Shown: in pieces, positions 10,461-21,820 of the stretch
How positions within the stretch are numbered: position 1 is the first letter of the stretch
Layout: every line of letters begins with the position of its first letter
Assembly: GCA_963556695.1 (NCBI GenBank)
Contig: CAUWAG010000007.1
Span: forward strand, 4,340,001-4,404,000
Origin: Anthostomella pinea
Taxonomy: Eukaryota; Ascomycota; Sordariomycetes; Xylariales; Xylariaceae
DNA length: 64,000 bases
Reading direction: 5' to 3'
Notes under the pieces: generated by a model
The model's input: the letters and a program-made list of their open reading frames with translations, nothing else
The model's database searches: none
What the model was told of the DNA's origin: nothing
Translations under genes and position numbers: made by a program

Positions 10461-13400
10461 TCACATGGCCAACCCACAAGCAAGCGCCTCGATCTCTATC
10501 AAGTCCTGCCCAAATCCGCGGTCGCCATCCAGCAACTCCCGCACCGCCTCAAGCGCAGTCTGCATCTTCACTGACCCCCTATCCCCCAGCCTTCCATTCT
10601 CCTCTCCCCCATCTTCACCTCCTCCTCTCCAACCATCGTCGCCATCCCTACCCCCGCCCCTCATGTCCACCTGCAAACGCGGATCCGCCCCATGCGCCAA
10701 CATCCCCTTAACAGCCTTGATCCACCGCCGGCGGTCCTGCTCACGCATATGGTCCAGCTCTCTAGTCGTTGCCAGACTCAGCCCGGCCTCGCCGCGGGCC
10801 GGGAAGAACACGGGTCCCAGCCTCACCGTGCGCGCCCACGTCTCCTCGCTTCCATCCTCTGTCGGCATTGCGGTGGCGCCATACGCAAACAGCAAGTCAG
10901 CCAACTGCGACGTCGGCATATGATGATGGAAGTCGCGGTAGTTGCCCGTGCGCGACATGCAGGCCGAGTGCGAGGGCCCGTGGCTATCCTCCGATGGACA
11001 CACGGCGTACTCGAGCAAGTACTGGGCCGTAGCGCGGCGGGCGGCCGGATCGAGACGCGCGAGTTTGGTCGAGACGTAGTGGAAGAGGTTGGCCTGGATG
11101 GCGAGGGCGAGGAAGTCTTTCCGGCGAGGTGAGGGGCCGAGCTCCATGGGTTCAAAGCTGGACCAGTGGTGATGGGCGGTATCTGTTCCCTTGGCTGCTC
11201 CTTGTTGAGTCCACAGCTCATGGCAGGTGAGGTCCAGCTCGTCTAGCAGCTCGCAGTAGGCCACCGGGTCGAATGACTCGTCGCTGCCTTGTTCGGCATA
11301 CCGCAGGATGCTGGAGATGCAGACCCAGGCTTCCGCTGTGAACTTTGGTTTGGGGCCCCTCGTCACGATAGGGCGCAGCAGCGGCAGACATCGCAGGTAC
11401 CGCAGGGTCCCGCTCATCAGCGAGTAGTACACCTCGATCTTGTTGGGCGGCGTCACGTTGAGCTTGTCCCAGATATCGCCCTTGAAAATGAACTCCTTGG
11501 CCGTCAGGTGCATGAACACGACGCGATGGTCCTTCTCGCGCGCCTCGAGCAGGCCGGCGCAGCACGTCGCCAGGCGGCGCTCCATGCGGTCGGCAATGCT
11601 TCCCAGGTCCTGCAGCGTCATCGGCTGTAGCCTGTCGTGGGCGATGGCCAGCTCGCCTACGCTCGGATGCTTCTGTTGCTGTTTAGGCCCGGCTAGATAT
11701 CCCTCCTCTGCGAAGGCCAGGGTGACAAGCGAGGGCGGCTCTTGGGCTTTGAGTATGATGTGAATGATCCTGCAGGCCGCGCGCTGTTGGTGGGGGGCAA
11801 GATCCTGTACCATGCGCATGTAGATGCCGTTGGCCCCAAACAGCTGCGTTGGCAGCGTCTCCAGCGTGCTCTTCAGCCTCTTCAGAGACCCTTCCATTAG
11901 TATGTCCATGGCCAGACGCGCCCAGAGGATGTCGCCGCGCGACTTGCGGGCCACTTCCTGGCACAAGGGAACCTGGCTATCGGATATCCCAGGCGCGACG
12001 TTGTCTAGTCGGTCTCTGCAGTACTGGACGATGAACTCTTGCGTCTGCAGGTGCACGCGTAGACCTGGGTAGTCCCTGAACGCTGCTTTGAAAGGGGCCA
12101 ATTCCCGGCTTGAGACGCAGAGCTTGAAGTGCTCCTGTTCGGCCAGATCGGTAATGAGGCGGGCGATTTCCAAATGGGAGTCATTGATCCATTTGCTAGA
12201 GCCCAAGCTTACTTGGCCGTCCTCACCGATTGTCGTACAGCTTGCCGAAGAGCTCCCCTCCATGGCGTACCCTTCCTGGTCCGCCAGGCGATACTCGTCG
12301 AGGCCGTCGATGAACAGACAGATGCGGAGGCTGTCGGCCTTACGGGCGAACAATTGGTAGAAAGCTTGGGACAGGTTGACGGTTGTCTACATTTAATCAG
12401 TGATCAGACCAAAGTTGACAGGATGGTATGAACTTCAAGGTTGGCGCTTGCTTCGGGCCTGCACAGAGCTGTGGATGTACGCACTGCAGAGGGTCAGTGT
12501 TTCTTCATGGTTGAATACGTTCGCTTGCAAAATTAAAGGCGATTATTGGGGTTTCTCATCACCAGACTGACCATTAAAAGGGACTGGGGGCGGCCAAGGG
12601 GCCCTCATGAAGCTGGGGAAGCAGATGGGTATGAGATCCGGGCGTGCTGTCAGAACCTGGTGAAGGACACCGCGCAATATACCCTCCCGTGATTTCTGTG
12701 TGGATCTCCCGTGTCAGTGTGATATCTCCGGGTCTCCAGACCTTGCTGTCGGCGAGTAGTGAAGTGATGATGTGCGACAAGGAACCAGGCCTTTACGTCT
12801 CATTTTTCAAGCTTCACATCGCACAGGGCAAATCGGAACAGAACTTGTACGCACCTGGACATGACTGCCTCCTTCGTTCAGGAAAATGGCCGCCACGATG
12901 ACTTCATGTTCACCTGCCCACTCTTGGAGCAGCTCTCGGGTCTGTGGATCATGGAGCGCGTATTTCATCACCGTTGACTTGCCTGAGGCCGGGGTACCGC
13001 TGAACCAGAATATGGACCCGGGCGCTTGCAGCCAAGCATGGAAACGAGATACGGATTCGTTGCTCCCCTTGGCTGAGAGCAGCCATGAGGATGTTTGTCT
13101 ATACGCTTCGTCGCTGGGACCTTCTTCGATTCCCATGTCGAAGTCTAGAGCCTTCAGGATCTCTGTATTGAGTTAGTATGGCGATTGCGGTTTACAGGCA
13201 CTAGTAGGCTTGGACACGTACCTTGATTGCGGATGATTTTGGCCTCAGTGTCTGTAACCAGTCAGCATTCGCGTTCCGTCTGTAGCAAGAATAATCAACG
13301 CGATTGAGCAATTGACATGACTTGCCTTGCAGCCTAGCTCGTCTCGAGAGTTTACTGATATGGCCGACAAGTTGATAGTAGCCCGGGTCTTGCCTCGTTG

Positions 13401-14500
13401 CAAAACGAGCCATCTTCAAGTGGTTTTCCATGATATCATCCACAGTGACATTCAATCCTTCGTATGCCAGTGAGGCTTTCGGTATCGTCTGGCCACCATC
13501 AGTGGTTCACCCAAGTTTAGTTGTGTGTTGAAAGACAACTCACCTCTCCGTTCGGCATGGGAAGCAGCCCTCGCACACACACGACCTGGATATCTCTAGA
13601 CACCAACATGAACTCATCGCGCGATTGCTCAAAGGCATCGCTACATGAGGCTAGCCCCTCAAAGTACTCCTTGGAGGCACTGGTCTCGACCTGAGCTACG
13701 GTGGCCACAGCCTCGCCAAAGGACTGCCTGCCCACGCTTTTGTGTGGCGTTCCTAGAAACACGATGCCCACCGTTCTGGGATATACTGCGAACACTGAGA
13801 TCAGTAAGCGCCCCTCACTGTTCAGATGTCTCAGGTGGTATACTTACACCTCCCCAGCTCGGAGTGTTTCCCAAACACCTGCGAGGTGGCTATCGTTCCC
13901 AACGCATCCTGGAGGAGCCAACCGCCTACACCGTGAGCAACAAATACTAGGTCGCGGTCCGTCTTGCCACAAACGCTAGTAACGTCTTTGAGGAGACGTT
14001 CGCCCATTCTCTGGCCGAACTCTGCAGGGGCATCGCCAGCACCGAAGTCTGCCATGCCTGGGGGCGCCCAACCCCACTGCAGATCATGTCAGTGACTAAT
14101 TTCATAAGCAGCCTAGGTAGGACGGATAAGAGTGTTTAGGGCCGGGCATGGGGAAGCATACAGTGACAATTCTGGCATTTGGGATCTCTTGTGGGAGGAG
14201 GTCGCGCGGCCAGCAGATCCCGTTCCTCTGCCATGATCTAATGCGCCCGCCGTTGAGACTATGGATAAAGACGATATCGATACCGTTGTCACCGCCACCA
14301 TTTACGGTGCCGTCGTAGAGAAGCAGCGGGCCAGACGCATCTTCGTCTCCCTCAAGCGAACGCCTGCCTGCTGTCCTGGCGGTATGCGCCGACGCTGCTA
14401 CAGTTGTCGAGGAAGCTGTGGATACGGGTTTGGCGACCAGCTCTGACTCGGACTTTCCAGCTCGAGAGATTCTGGCGATTGCTTGTCGGATCCTCTTCAT
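10461..14500 (-). CDS. NLR-like STAND protein: alpha/beta-hydrolase-like domain, NACHT, DUF7791-like C terminus
   Basis: Fungal NLR-type protein of roughly 1,130 aa, a class tied to non-self recognition and regulated cell death. Supported exons are 14162-14500, 13848-14076, 13544-13785, 13326-13488, 13222-13251 (30 bp), 12855-13162, 12572-12695 and 10461-12386. A short exon between 12572 and 12386 is unresolved. The N-terminal lipase-like domain has IDIVFIHSLNGG, FVAHGVGGW and VGIVFLGTPH. The nucleophile elbow has Gly where Ser is expected. NACHT has Walker A FWFSGTPASGKST and Walker B LRICLFIDGLDEY. The remaining 500 aa contain helical DUF7791-like sequence (VFMHLTAKEF). No WD40, ankyrin or TPR repeats follow, so the ligand-sensing part is missing or atypical. 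The intron after 13326 uses a GC donor (AAG/GCAAGT). Confidence 0.85.
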
Positions 14501-16701
14501 GGTGGCTTCGGCATGTCAGTCATTGGCAGGGCGGAGACACTTCTGACATTGCCCAGCTCGCAAGTAAGTACTCGAATGGTGATGGAAACTTGGGAAGCTT
14601 CCTGCATTTGATTGCTAGACGACGAGGCCACGGGCTGATGGGTAAGCGAAGCGGCGCAGACGTGCGTTCGTAGGATTGACTTCTAGGATGCCTGCGGCCA
14701 AGCTGCCTAGCTGTCGTTGGCTATCGAGGCAGGTAACGTCGCTTGAATCCTTGATGAGCTGGAGCCTGGCAGCCTGGAGGATATGCTGCTCGCAGGAACT
14801 TTTCTTGTCTTCAAACCGGGGCTCGCTGTCAGGGCCCAGGCCCCCGGGGAGACGATGTAACTCTGTATATCTCGTTATCCTTGGCGCTCATGTGATGTGA
14901 CTGCGCTGCGCCGCTGGCGTGCTGGCAGCGCCAGGGGACGTTGCGTTTGGTGGCCTGATTTGCTGATGCGCCGTGGACGGTGGACGTACGTTCACTGTTC
15001 ACTGCGCCGTCGCGGCCCGACAGGGGAGGCTCTCCGAATCAAGAAGGCGGATGTGTCTGACCACTAACTCCTGACCAGCATGATGGCGTTGTGCTACTGG
15101 CCATTGTGTCCCGACATTCTGGAACAGGTCCAAGACGGCAAACGCTTCGTCCCCTTACTAGTTAATACCATATTCAACTTGCAAGCGATGATCAAACCAC
15201 TCATTGCTATCTGTCCGTGTCGACAGTCGACTCCCATGGTCCATCCGGCGGTGTAGGGTTGCACCTCGTACATGCAGACATGCTGGAGAAAGCGGAAAAG
15301 GCACGAATCACAGGCTGCGATCTGCGTTGGAGAAGCGATCCGGCGCCCCCCTCGCTTGAGATAAGGGGGTCGGTGTGTGGTTCTCGGCGCAGCATCCTAT
15401 TGGTCGCTGAGAGGCGCGAGAGAGGCGCGAGCCGTGCCGTCGGGACAGGAAGACAGGATGACTGGATGACAGGCACAGACAGGAAGATCAGTGATCACGC
15501 CACGGCCACGGGCCACGGACCACTCGGTGTATCGAAGACCAGACACTATTCCCGGGCCGCTTCCCCCTGATGGATACGCCGGACATCAGGTCCACGGGTA
15601 CTATCCCTGCGGGTGGAACTTTTCTATCCCTAGCCAACCAGAACCTGCCACCGTCGGACCGGCAGCGCCAGGCGCCAAGGATATCCGGCCTCCTTTCGCC
15701 CAGGCCTCCACTGCTTTCCCGTCCTCCCATAGAGGAGCCCTTAACCCTTAGCAGAGACTGGAGTCTCCGCTTCAACCAAAGTCACCAGCCCTGCCAGCAC
15801 GGCGCAGTCATACCCCTGAAATAATGCTACGGCCTACAATTCCTAGAATCGTTACCACTGACCAGCAAATTCAGCTACTTGAAACTTTTAAGTTTTTGCT
15901 CAAAGACAGAGCGGATATCTCGAAAGATCAAGTATAAAGACTGTGATGCCGGTGCCTGGACACATCTGAACACCCATCACCTTTCGAGCACCATTCCAGG
16001 GGGAGGAGTTCGACACGAACGGCAAACCCGGGTCTCGTGTCCTTCCCTTGCCTGGCCCCCACTGTGCCCTGTCTTATTGGTGGCCTTCTGACGTTCATCT
16101 TTGGCAGATACAGATCATTCATGGGAAGTAATTTTACGTGCGTGTTGGCTCGCCACACTTGGCCAGCTGCATGGAGCTGCTCTATCGCTTACCCCATGCG
16201 TCGAGCCAATAACTCATGCGTCCTTTGAAGTTTGCAGATAACATGTTGCAGCTACCCTTTACGACCTTGCGTCAAGCAAGGCCGTGGATGCTCCTCTTCC
16301 ACAGCGGTGATTTGCTTTTGCTGTCTGGACAACTGGTGTAGATAGGTCATGACTCGGCTCCCATATTGTATATGATCCCTGCGGATCTCATGCGGTGGCA
16401 ATCTTTACTAGGAATAGCCGTGTGGGCGTGTTGAGTTGACTGAACAGGCGTCCACAGAGCAGCGGCACGGGATGTAGATAGCCGAATACAACGCAATGCA
16501 CATATAGATAGCGCTTCGCTGTTCATATGTCGGTGCTGGGATGCAGATGTAAGGGCGTCTAGGAGCCGAGGTAGCATCTCGAGCAAGTGTTGGAGGAGGA
16601 TATATACGTCCCTTCGGCCTCCACGTCTGTCTGCTACCGATCCCAAGACGAATACGTTTGGCACCGGATAATTTGTACCCTTGGATCTTGCTACTCCGAC
16701 C
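14501..16701. other. intergenic, promoters of divergent NLR and terpene cyclase genes
   Basis: About 2.2 kb with scattered short open frames on both strands, none with a recognisable domain. It separates the start of the minus-strand NLR gene from the start of the plus-strand terpene cyclase. GGCGCGAG-type short repeats lie near 15411-15431. No transposon was recognised. Confidence 0.4.
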
Positions 16702-18656
16702 ATGTCGTCCCCAAAGGTTGAAAGAGCCACGGCCTGTGGCAAGGAGTCCACAGAATCCGGGTCCCTCATCGCGTATATCGCGGACCAGGCCACCCCACCA
16801 GACTCGCCCAATCCCGGAGACATGACGGTGTTTTTGCCTGACACCTTCGCCTCGATACTGTCCGTGGAAGCCGTTGTGAACCCCCACTACAGACAAGTCA
16901 AAGCCGAAGCAGACGCTTGGATAGCCGAGTAGGTGCCGTCAGCTTCTATCTCTTTTCCCCATACGGCCTCGTTCTCTGACATGCGCGTGCAAGGACCCTT
17001 GGATATGATGAGAAGGCAGCTCGTCGCAATGCAGGTGCTGATTTCACATACCTGGTATCATTCTGGGCGCCGCAGTGCGACGCCGAGGCTCTCAGGACGA
17101 TGGTGGACTGGCAACACTGGGTTCGTACCACTTCGACATGTTGGGTCGCCTGTACTGATGCTAGAATTGCTCCAAGGCTTTCCCGTGGGATGATCGTGAG
17201 TGTCGGCTCAGCTCATATCCATGGCGGCACTGACGGGTTCTGGCAGAGTTCGACGAAGGCCATCTCAAGACAGATTTGCAGGGGGCGGCGGAAGAGATCA
17301 TCCACATGACCTCTCTGTTGGACGACTCACACCCGCCTATATCGCCGGATGAGTACCCGATACGATACGCCTTCCAGGTCAACTGGTATAGCATCCGAAA
17401 GGTACGTAATCTTGTATTGTCAAGTTGTCCACGCACGAGGCTCACGCCCATGAGAACAGAGGGCTTCACCAGGTATGTGTCCAACTCCGACGCCCAGCCA
17501 CAACGACAACCATTGTTATGCCCGTGCAATTGAATACTGACGGGCCTTTAGCTTTGCAACACAGGTACAAGAAATGCATCAAGCATTACATGCTCGGCTG
17601 TCTTGGCCAGGTTGGCGCTCGAAAGCTCAAGCCGGAAGAACTCAGCGTCGAGGCGTATCTGAAGTTCAGAAGAGGCACGATTGGTTGCTATCCCTGGTCT
17701 GTTTTTCTTTCAAAGCATCCAAGTCGAGCCACACGCTGACATACTAGCAGTAAGTCTCAACCCGTCCAACACCGCCTGGCAACACGTCGTACCACTTGCG
17801 TGTCGATAGGGCTGCTATGTCGACGCCATGACTGACAATAGATAGGTTTCTGCCTTGTAGAGTATGATGATAGATGTCTGTGCGCCCGGGTTCACCACTT
17901 GCTGACTTGGCTCAAGATACGCTGCCGGCCTCGATCTGCCACAGGAAGTCTTGGATCACCCGTCAATCCAAGCTTGCCAGGAGGTTGCAGTTGACCTTGT
18001 CCTGCTGTGAGTGCTATTCCATCATCCATATTATTTTCTTACGCTAACCGCTCGCAGGGACAACGACCTTCTGTCCTACAAGAAGGATTTGGTGAGTACC
18101 TACCCGCTCTCATGCTTTCACTCCAGCCATTGGCTGCCAAGGGCCCATGACATCCGCCGACTAATGAGCTGCACCCACGACGTTCCCAGCAAGGTCTAAG
18201 AGACCGTTCTTGATACATTGACCGACTAAAACCGTCACAGGTAGAAGGAGAAGACCTGAACATGATCAACATCATCCGCGCGCACCGGAACCTACCCTTA
18301 CAAGAAGCCATCGACAATATTGGCGTCATGCTAGATGCCTGCTACCGCCGGTGGTACAAGTCGCTGGCTGAAATGCCTATCTGGGGCAAAGAGATCGACA
18401 ATGAGGTCCTGCGGTATCTTGACGGAATCAGGAACGTTGCGCTGGGAAGCCTACATTGGAGGTATGTTGACTGCTTGAGTGAGAAGCGAGAAAGGAGCCC
18501 CGTATGGTTGTCGAGTGACCTTGGCAGGTTGGGTTGATGCTTGACAAGATGCTGATTTGTTATTGGCGTGCTAGCTTTCACACTGGTCGGTATTTCACGG
18601 GGAGTGAAGGGATGAGGCTGAGAGACACGAGGGAGATGAGGTTGCCGGTCATCTAA
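16702..18656 (+). CDS. class I terpene synthase (sesquiterpene-cyclase type)
   Basis: Ionisation-dependent terpene cyclase that should convert a prenyl diphosphate (probably farnesyl diphosphate) to a cyclic terpene using Mg2+. Well-supported exons: 16702-16928, 16994-17120, 17177-17195 (19 bp) and 17247-17401. Further exons start near 17565, 17815-17870, 17920 and 18057, then 18241 onward, ending with the stop at 18654-18656. The N terminus has MTVFLPDTFASILSVE and VVNPHYRQVKAEADAW. The metal motif reads FPWDDQFDEGHL and is split by an intron after DD. The second metal motif NSE/DTE type reads DNDLLSYKKDLVEGED. The C terminus has the RY pair (TGRYF). Two small-exon junctions (17402-17565 and 17700-17870) are not settled. 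The start could also be Met at 16822. No P450, oxidase or pathway regulator adjoins it. Confidence 0.85.
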
Positions 18657-20025
18657 GAAAGGAGCAAGCGGGGAGGGGTGATCGTGTGATATCCTAGGAC
18701 CAAGAGAGAAGTACGAGCAGCTTGATATTGAAGGTAAAGTGGTATGTAATGACGTATAATTATGAATCGATTAAACTGAAACAATTTTCGGCTTATTAAT
18801 TACTACTTTCGGCCACCCGCCTAGTCATGAGGTCCAACAGGGACATGAACCTCGTGGAAGGCCTTGATCCAGCGTCTCGCCGCCGTGAGGTACGAAGAGA
18901 ACTGGTTTGATAGCCACATCAGCTGAGAGAAGGCCGTTCCGACGTCCCTACCCACGGCCTTCGTGTTCAAGGTCAACAAGAATACCTCACCGATGTATCG
19001 CCGCAGCACAGGCGCCCAACACGTGCGAGGCAAGGCGAGGCAAGGAGACGCGAGACAGGATCGATATATCAAATTCAACGAGCAATTAACCATGTATGAT
19101 AGGCTCACGAGGGGCTCTCCATGGGTCTCATCGCAATGTAATGAGATCGACATCGCTGTACGATTTATTGTCACGTGAAAGCGCTTCTTTCGAAGTTGAA
19201 TTTTTTGGGGAACCGACCGGGGACAATGGACGACACAGTTATCTCTGGACGAAAGACCACAGACGATGACATGCGAGGAGTAGGAGCATGGGACCTACCT
19301 GTTACCTCAGCAAAACCTCTCCGTTCCATACGTCCTCCTCATCACTCCAGAAGGAACCCCAGCACAACCTGGGCTCGGACCACACTCACGAACACTGAGC
19401 AAGAGAAAATTGGACAACTCCCTCGGAACCTAGAATCGCAGATAAGTGTCAGGAACCATTGCTGATTAAAAAACCCCGATCTGGCTGGAGGAAGTGGCAG
19501 CCTGTAAAGGGGCCAGAACCAGCCCCTAAACCTTGACCCGATAACGACCCGAAGCAACTGGGAAGCCACACGTTTCGCACCAAGCAATCAGCTCTTATCA
19601 TCAGCCCGTAGCTCGAGAAATGGTTTCTCTTCAACAAGCGGGATCCTCTCATTGGTCCAGATATCAAGACATGAGCGTCAATCACATCAATTTCCTGAAC
19701 TCTATCACAAGAGTAAACCGACCCGATGTGACTTAACGCCGACGATGGCTTCCTTGACTGACTCACTTCTTCGGAATTGAGCTTTAGATATGGCACACGT
19801 GTTCTTGAGAATTCTGACATATTTAAGGCCCTGCTGCTCTCGCACTTCTGCCAATTCTTTCTCTTCTTTCCATCAACATTTGCCTTGAGAGACATGCCCA
19901 AGAACTCGATCGTTTGACATTGATACTCGTTCCACAAGCATTTTGCAAGCCCAAGTTACTACGTCTGCAATTTTGACATTCATCATCACGAGTTTCACCA
20001 GTCATTGATCAAAGTATCCGTCATC
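18657..20025. other. intergenic, no recognisable gene
   Basis: 3' flank of the terpene cyclase and a long pyrimidine-rich 5' region before the PPxY protein (about 19840-20020), consistent with a fungal promoter and 5' UTR. Short open frames show no family traits. Confidence 0.4.
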
Positions 20026-20634
20026 ATGTCTTCCTCGCACGTTGGTCTCTTCTCCAACCCCTTCCTCTCCACCAACTCCGACGGCACGCGCCCTGCTGCA
20101 GCCAAGCCCGTCAACCCTCTTCGTGCCTCCCAAAACCAAAACCCGCCTGTTTTCCCACGCCCTCGAGCGTCTCCTCCGTCCCGACTCCGAGTTGCTCCCC
20201 AAGGTGCTCCCAAAGGTGCTCCCGAAGGTGCTCCTGCTCCCGGAAAACGCAACTCGGAATCTTCCTTCACCCCCCCTCCCCCCTACTCATTGGTTGCGCC
20301 CGCAGTCGCGGACGCTCCTCCGTCGTATTCGGCGAACCCTGCCGGCATAGTCTCGCAAAGAGTCATGTCCGGTTTTGATATTCCTCCTCCGTACTCCAAC
20401 CCATCGGCACAATACACAGACATGATCCTCGCAGAGGATCTCGATCAAGTCATCAATGCCATGAGAAGTCTTAGTCTGGCCGAGGCAGCTCCGCGAGCCG
20501 TTGATAACACAGGGAACGCACTGTTGACCCGCTCCTTCGGCATGCCGCCCGCTTACAATCATTCAGTCACTTCCCGATTCCCACCGTCATCAATTTCCGT
20601 CGCTGAACCTGATCCCCTCCGCCTGTTCTCCTGA
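20026..20634 (+). CDS. small proline-rich protein with four PPxY motifs
   Basis: A 202-aa unspliced frame with strong C-ending codon use. I do not recognise a fold. It is rich in Pro, Ser and Ala and carries four PPxY-type WW-domain ligand motifs: PPPPYS (about residue 78), PPSYSA (about 97), PPPYSN (about 121) and PPAYNH (about 180). It also has a short GAPKGAPEGAPAPG repeat. PPxY motifs are the known docking sites for WW domains of Rsp5/Nedd4 ubiquitin ligases, so it may be a ligase adaptor or substrate; this is inference. The chosen start MSSSHVGLFSNPF avoids seven residues of unlike composition upstream. Confidence 0.6.
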   Translation: MSSSHVGLFSNPFLSTNSDGTRPAAAKPVNPLRASQNQNPPVFPRPRASPPSRLRVAPQGAPKGAPEGAPAPGKRNSESSFTPPPPYSLVAPAVADAPPSYSANPAGIVSQRVMSGFDIPPPYSNPSAQYTDMILAEDLDQVINAMRSLSLAEAAPRAVDNTGNALLTRSFGMPPAYNHSVTSRFPPSSISVAEPDPLRLFS

Positions 20635-20653
20635 TTTCCCTCTCCGCATATCA

Positions 20654-20680
20654 GTTATCGTGCCCGGCGGCGCGTGCAGC
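20654..20680 (+). repeat. 27-bp direct repeat, copy 1
   Basis: Runs from GTTATCGTGCCC to GCGTGCAGC and sits 19 bp after the stop of the PPxY gene. An identical copy lies at 21209-21235, 555 bp away. The flanks do not match. Confidence 0.8.
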
Positions 20681-21208
20681 TGACAGCGATTCGTCCCAAG
20701 TCGAGCGTCTCATCATCCGCGGTTTCACCCACGACCAAACGTCCTCATCGCTTTGCGTTGCCCAGAACCCATTTTCCTATCGTCGTTTCCAGTCAAAGTT
20801 CTGTTTGTTGGCGAGCACCTAACGTTGTTCCTTGGTGGTTATGTATCTTCGGCCTAATCGGTGCTGTTGGGGTAGGTCCGAGACGGGTGCGGGTGAGGTC
20901 GGCCTTTGCCTGTGTCTTCATAGAAAAAAATGTTGGCACGGTGTCTTAACCTGCGTTACCGCCCTGGGAGGTCCCAGGGATGAGTAACGGGGGGGTTCGC
21001 AGATTACCTTCGCTTGCCGCTACTCAGACGGCGCCGACTCACTGCAGACTTCCCTCGTCATTGACTTGGCGGACAGAGCGGATACTCAGGGGCTGTTGGC
21101 ATTGAATCATTGAGGGCTTCGGAGGGAACTTCAAACTATTCGGAATGGAGGTTGGGATGGTGATAAAGATATGGTGGAGGGACCTCATCTTCGCTTCACT
21201 TCGTGCCT

Positions 21209-21235
21209 GTTATCGTGCCCGGCGGCGCGTGCAGC
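21209..21235 (+). repeat. 27-bp direct repeat, copy 2
   Basis: Exact second copy of 20654-20680 in the same orientation. It could be the footprint of a local duplication or a small element. Confidence 0.8.
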
Positions 21236-21784
21236 AGGTGGATTTTCTCCTGTTTGGCTGTGGTGGCCTTGAGAATGAGTTCGGTCGGCTTTCTCCTCCT
21301 TCTTTTGAGGTTCGGCGTGGTGTCGTGCTGGTTATTCCCTTGACTGGGATGCAGCCAGTGGGCAATTGATGACACGGAAGACGGAACGCGTGATATTTTG
21401 ATTCAACACGCGGCATGCTTACGGTACAGGTTTCTCTCAAACATGGTTCTCTAACGGTACAATTCTTCGACTCGGGAACCAAGCTTCTCGCCTCGGCAGA
21501 CTATCAGTTCACTTCTGTGATGTTCTTGTCAAGCGGCTTGGATCATCCTACATGTCTGTACATTGGCGGTGGGATCCCGGGAAGGTAACGACCCGGTTTC
21601 CTCGGGCCACAAAGTCCTTCTCTGCGCCTCCAAGCGGCGTGGTCTGGTAACTTGATGGCAACAGTGTGGTCAGTCAAGGCTAAGCAGAGAGGCACAGTTT
21701 TTCTCCTTGATTTTCTTGCTTTCCCCCCTACTCTTACTCTCGCTTACGTACCTAGGTATATACCCCCATGACGACCTCCCGGCA

Positions 21785-21820
21785 CCTCGACAACCTCGAC
21801 AACCTCGACAACCTCGATAA
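21785..21820 (+). repeat. 9-bp tandem repeat (CCTCGACAA x4)
   Basis: Three exact copies and one copy with a single C-to-T change. If translated from ATG 21768 it gives LDN repeats. Confidence 0.8.
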
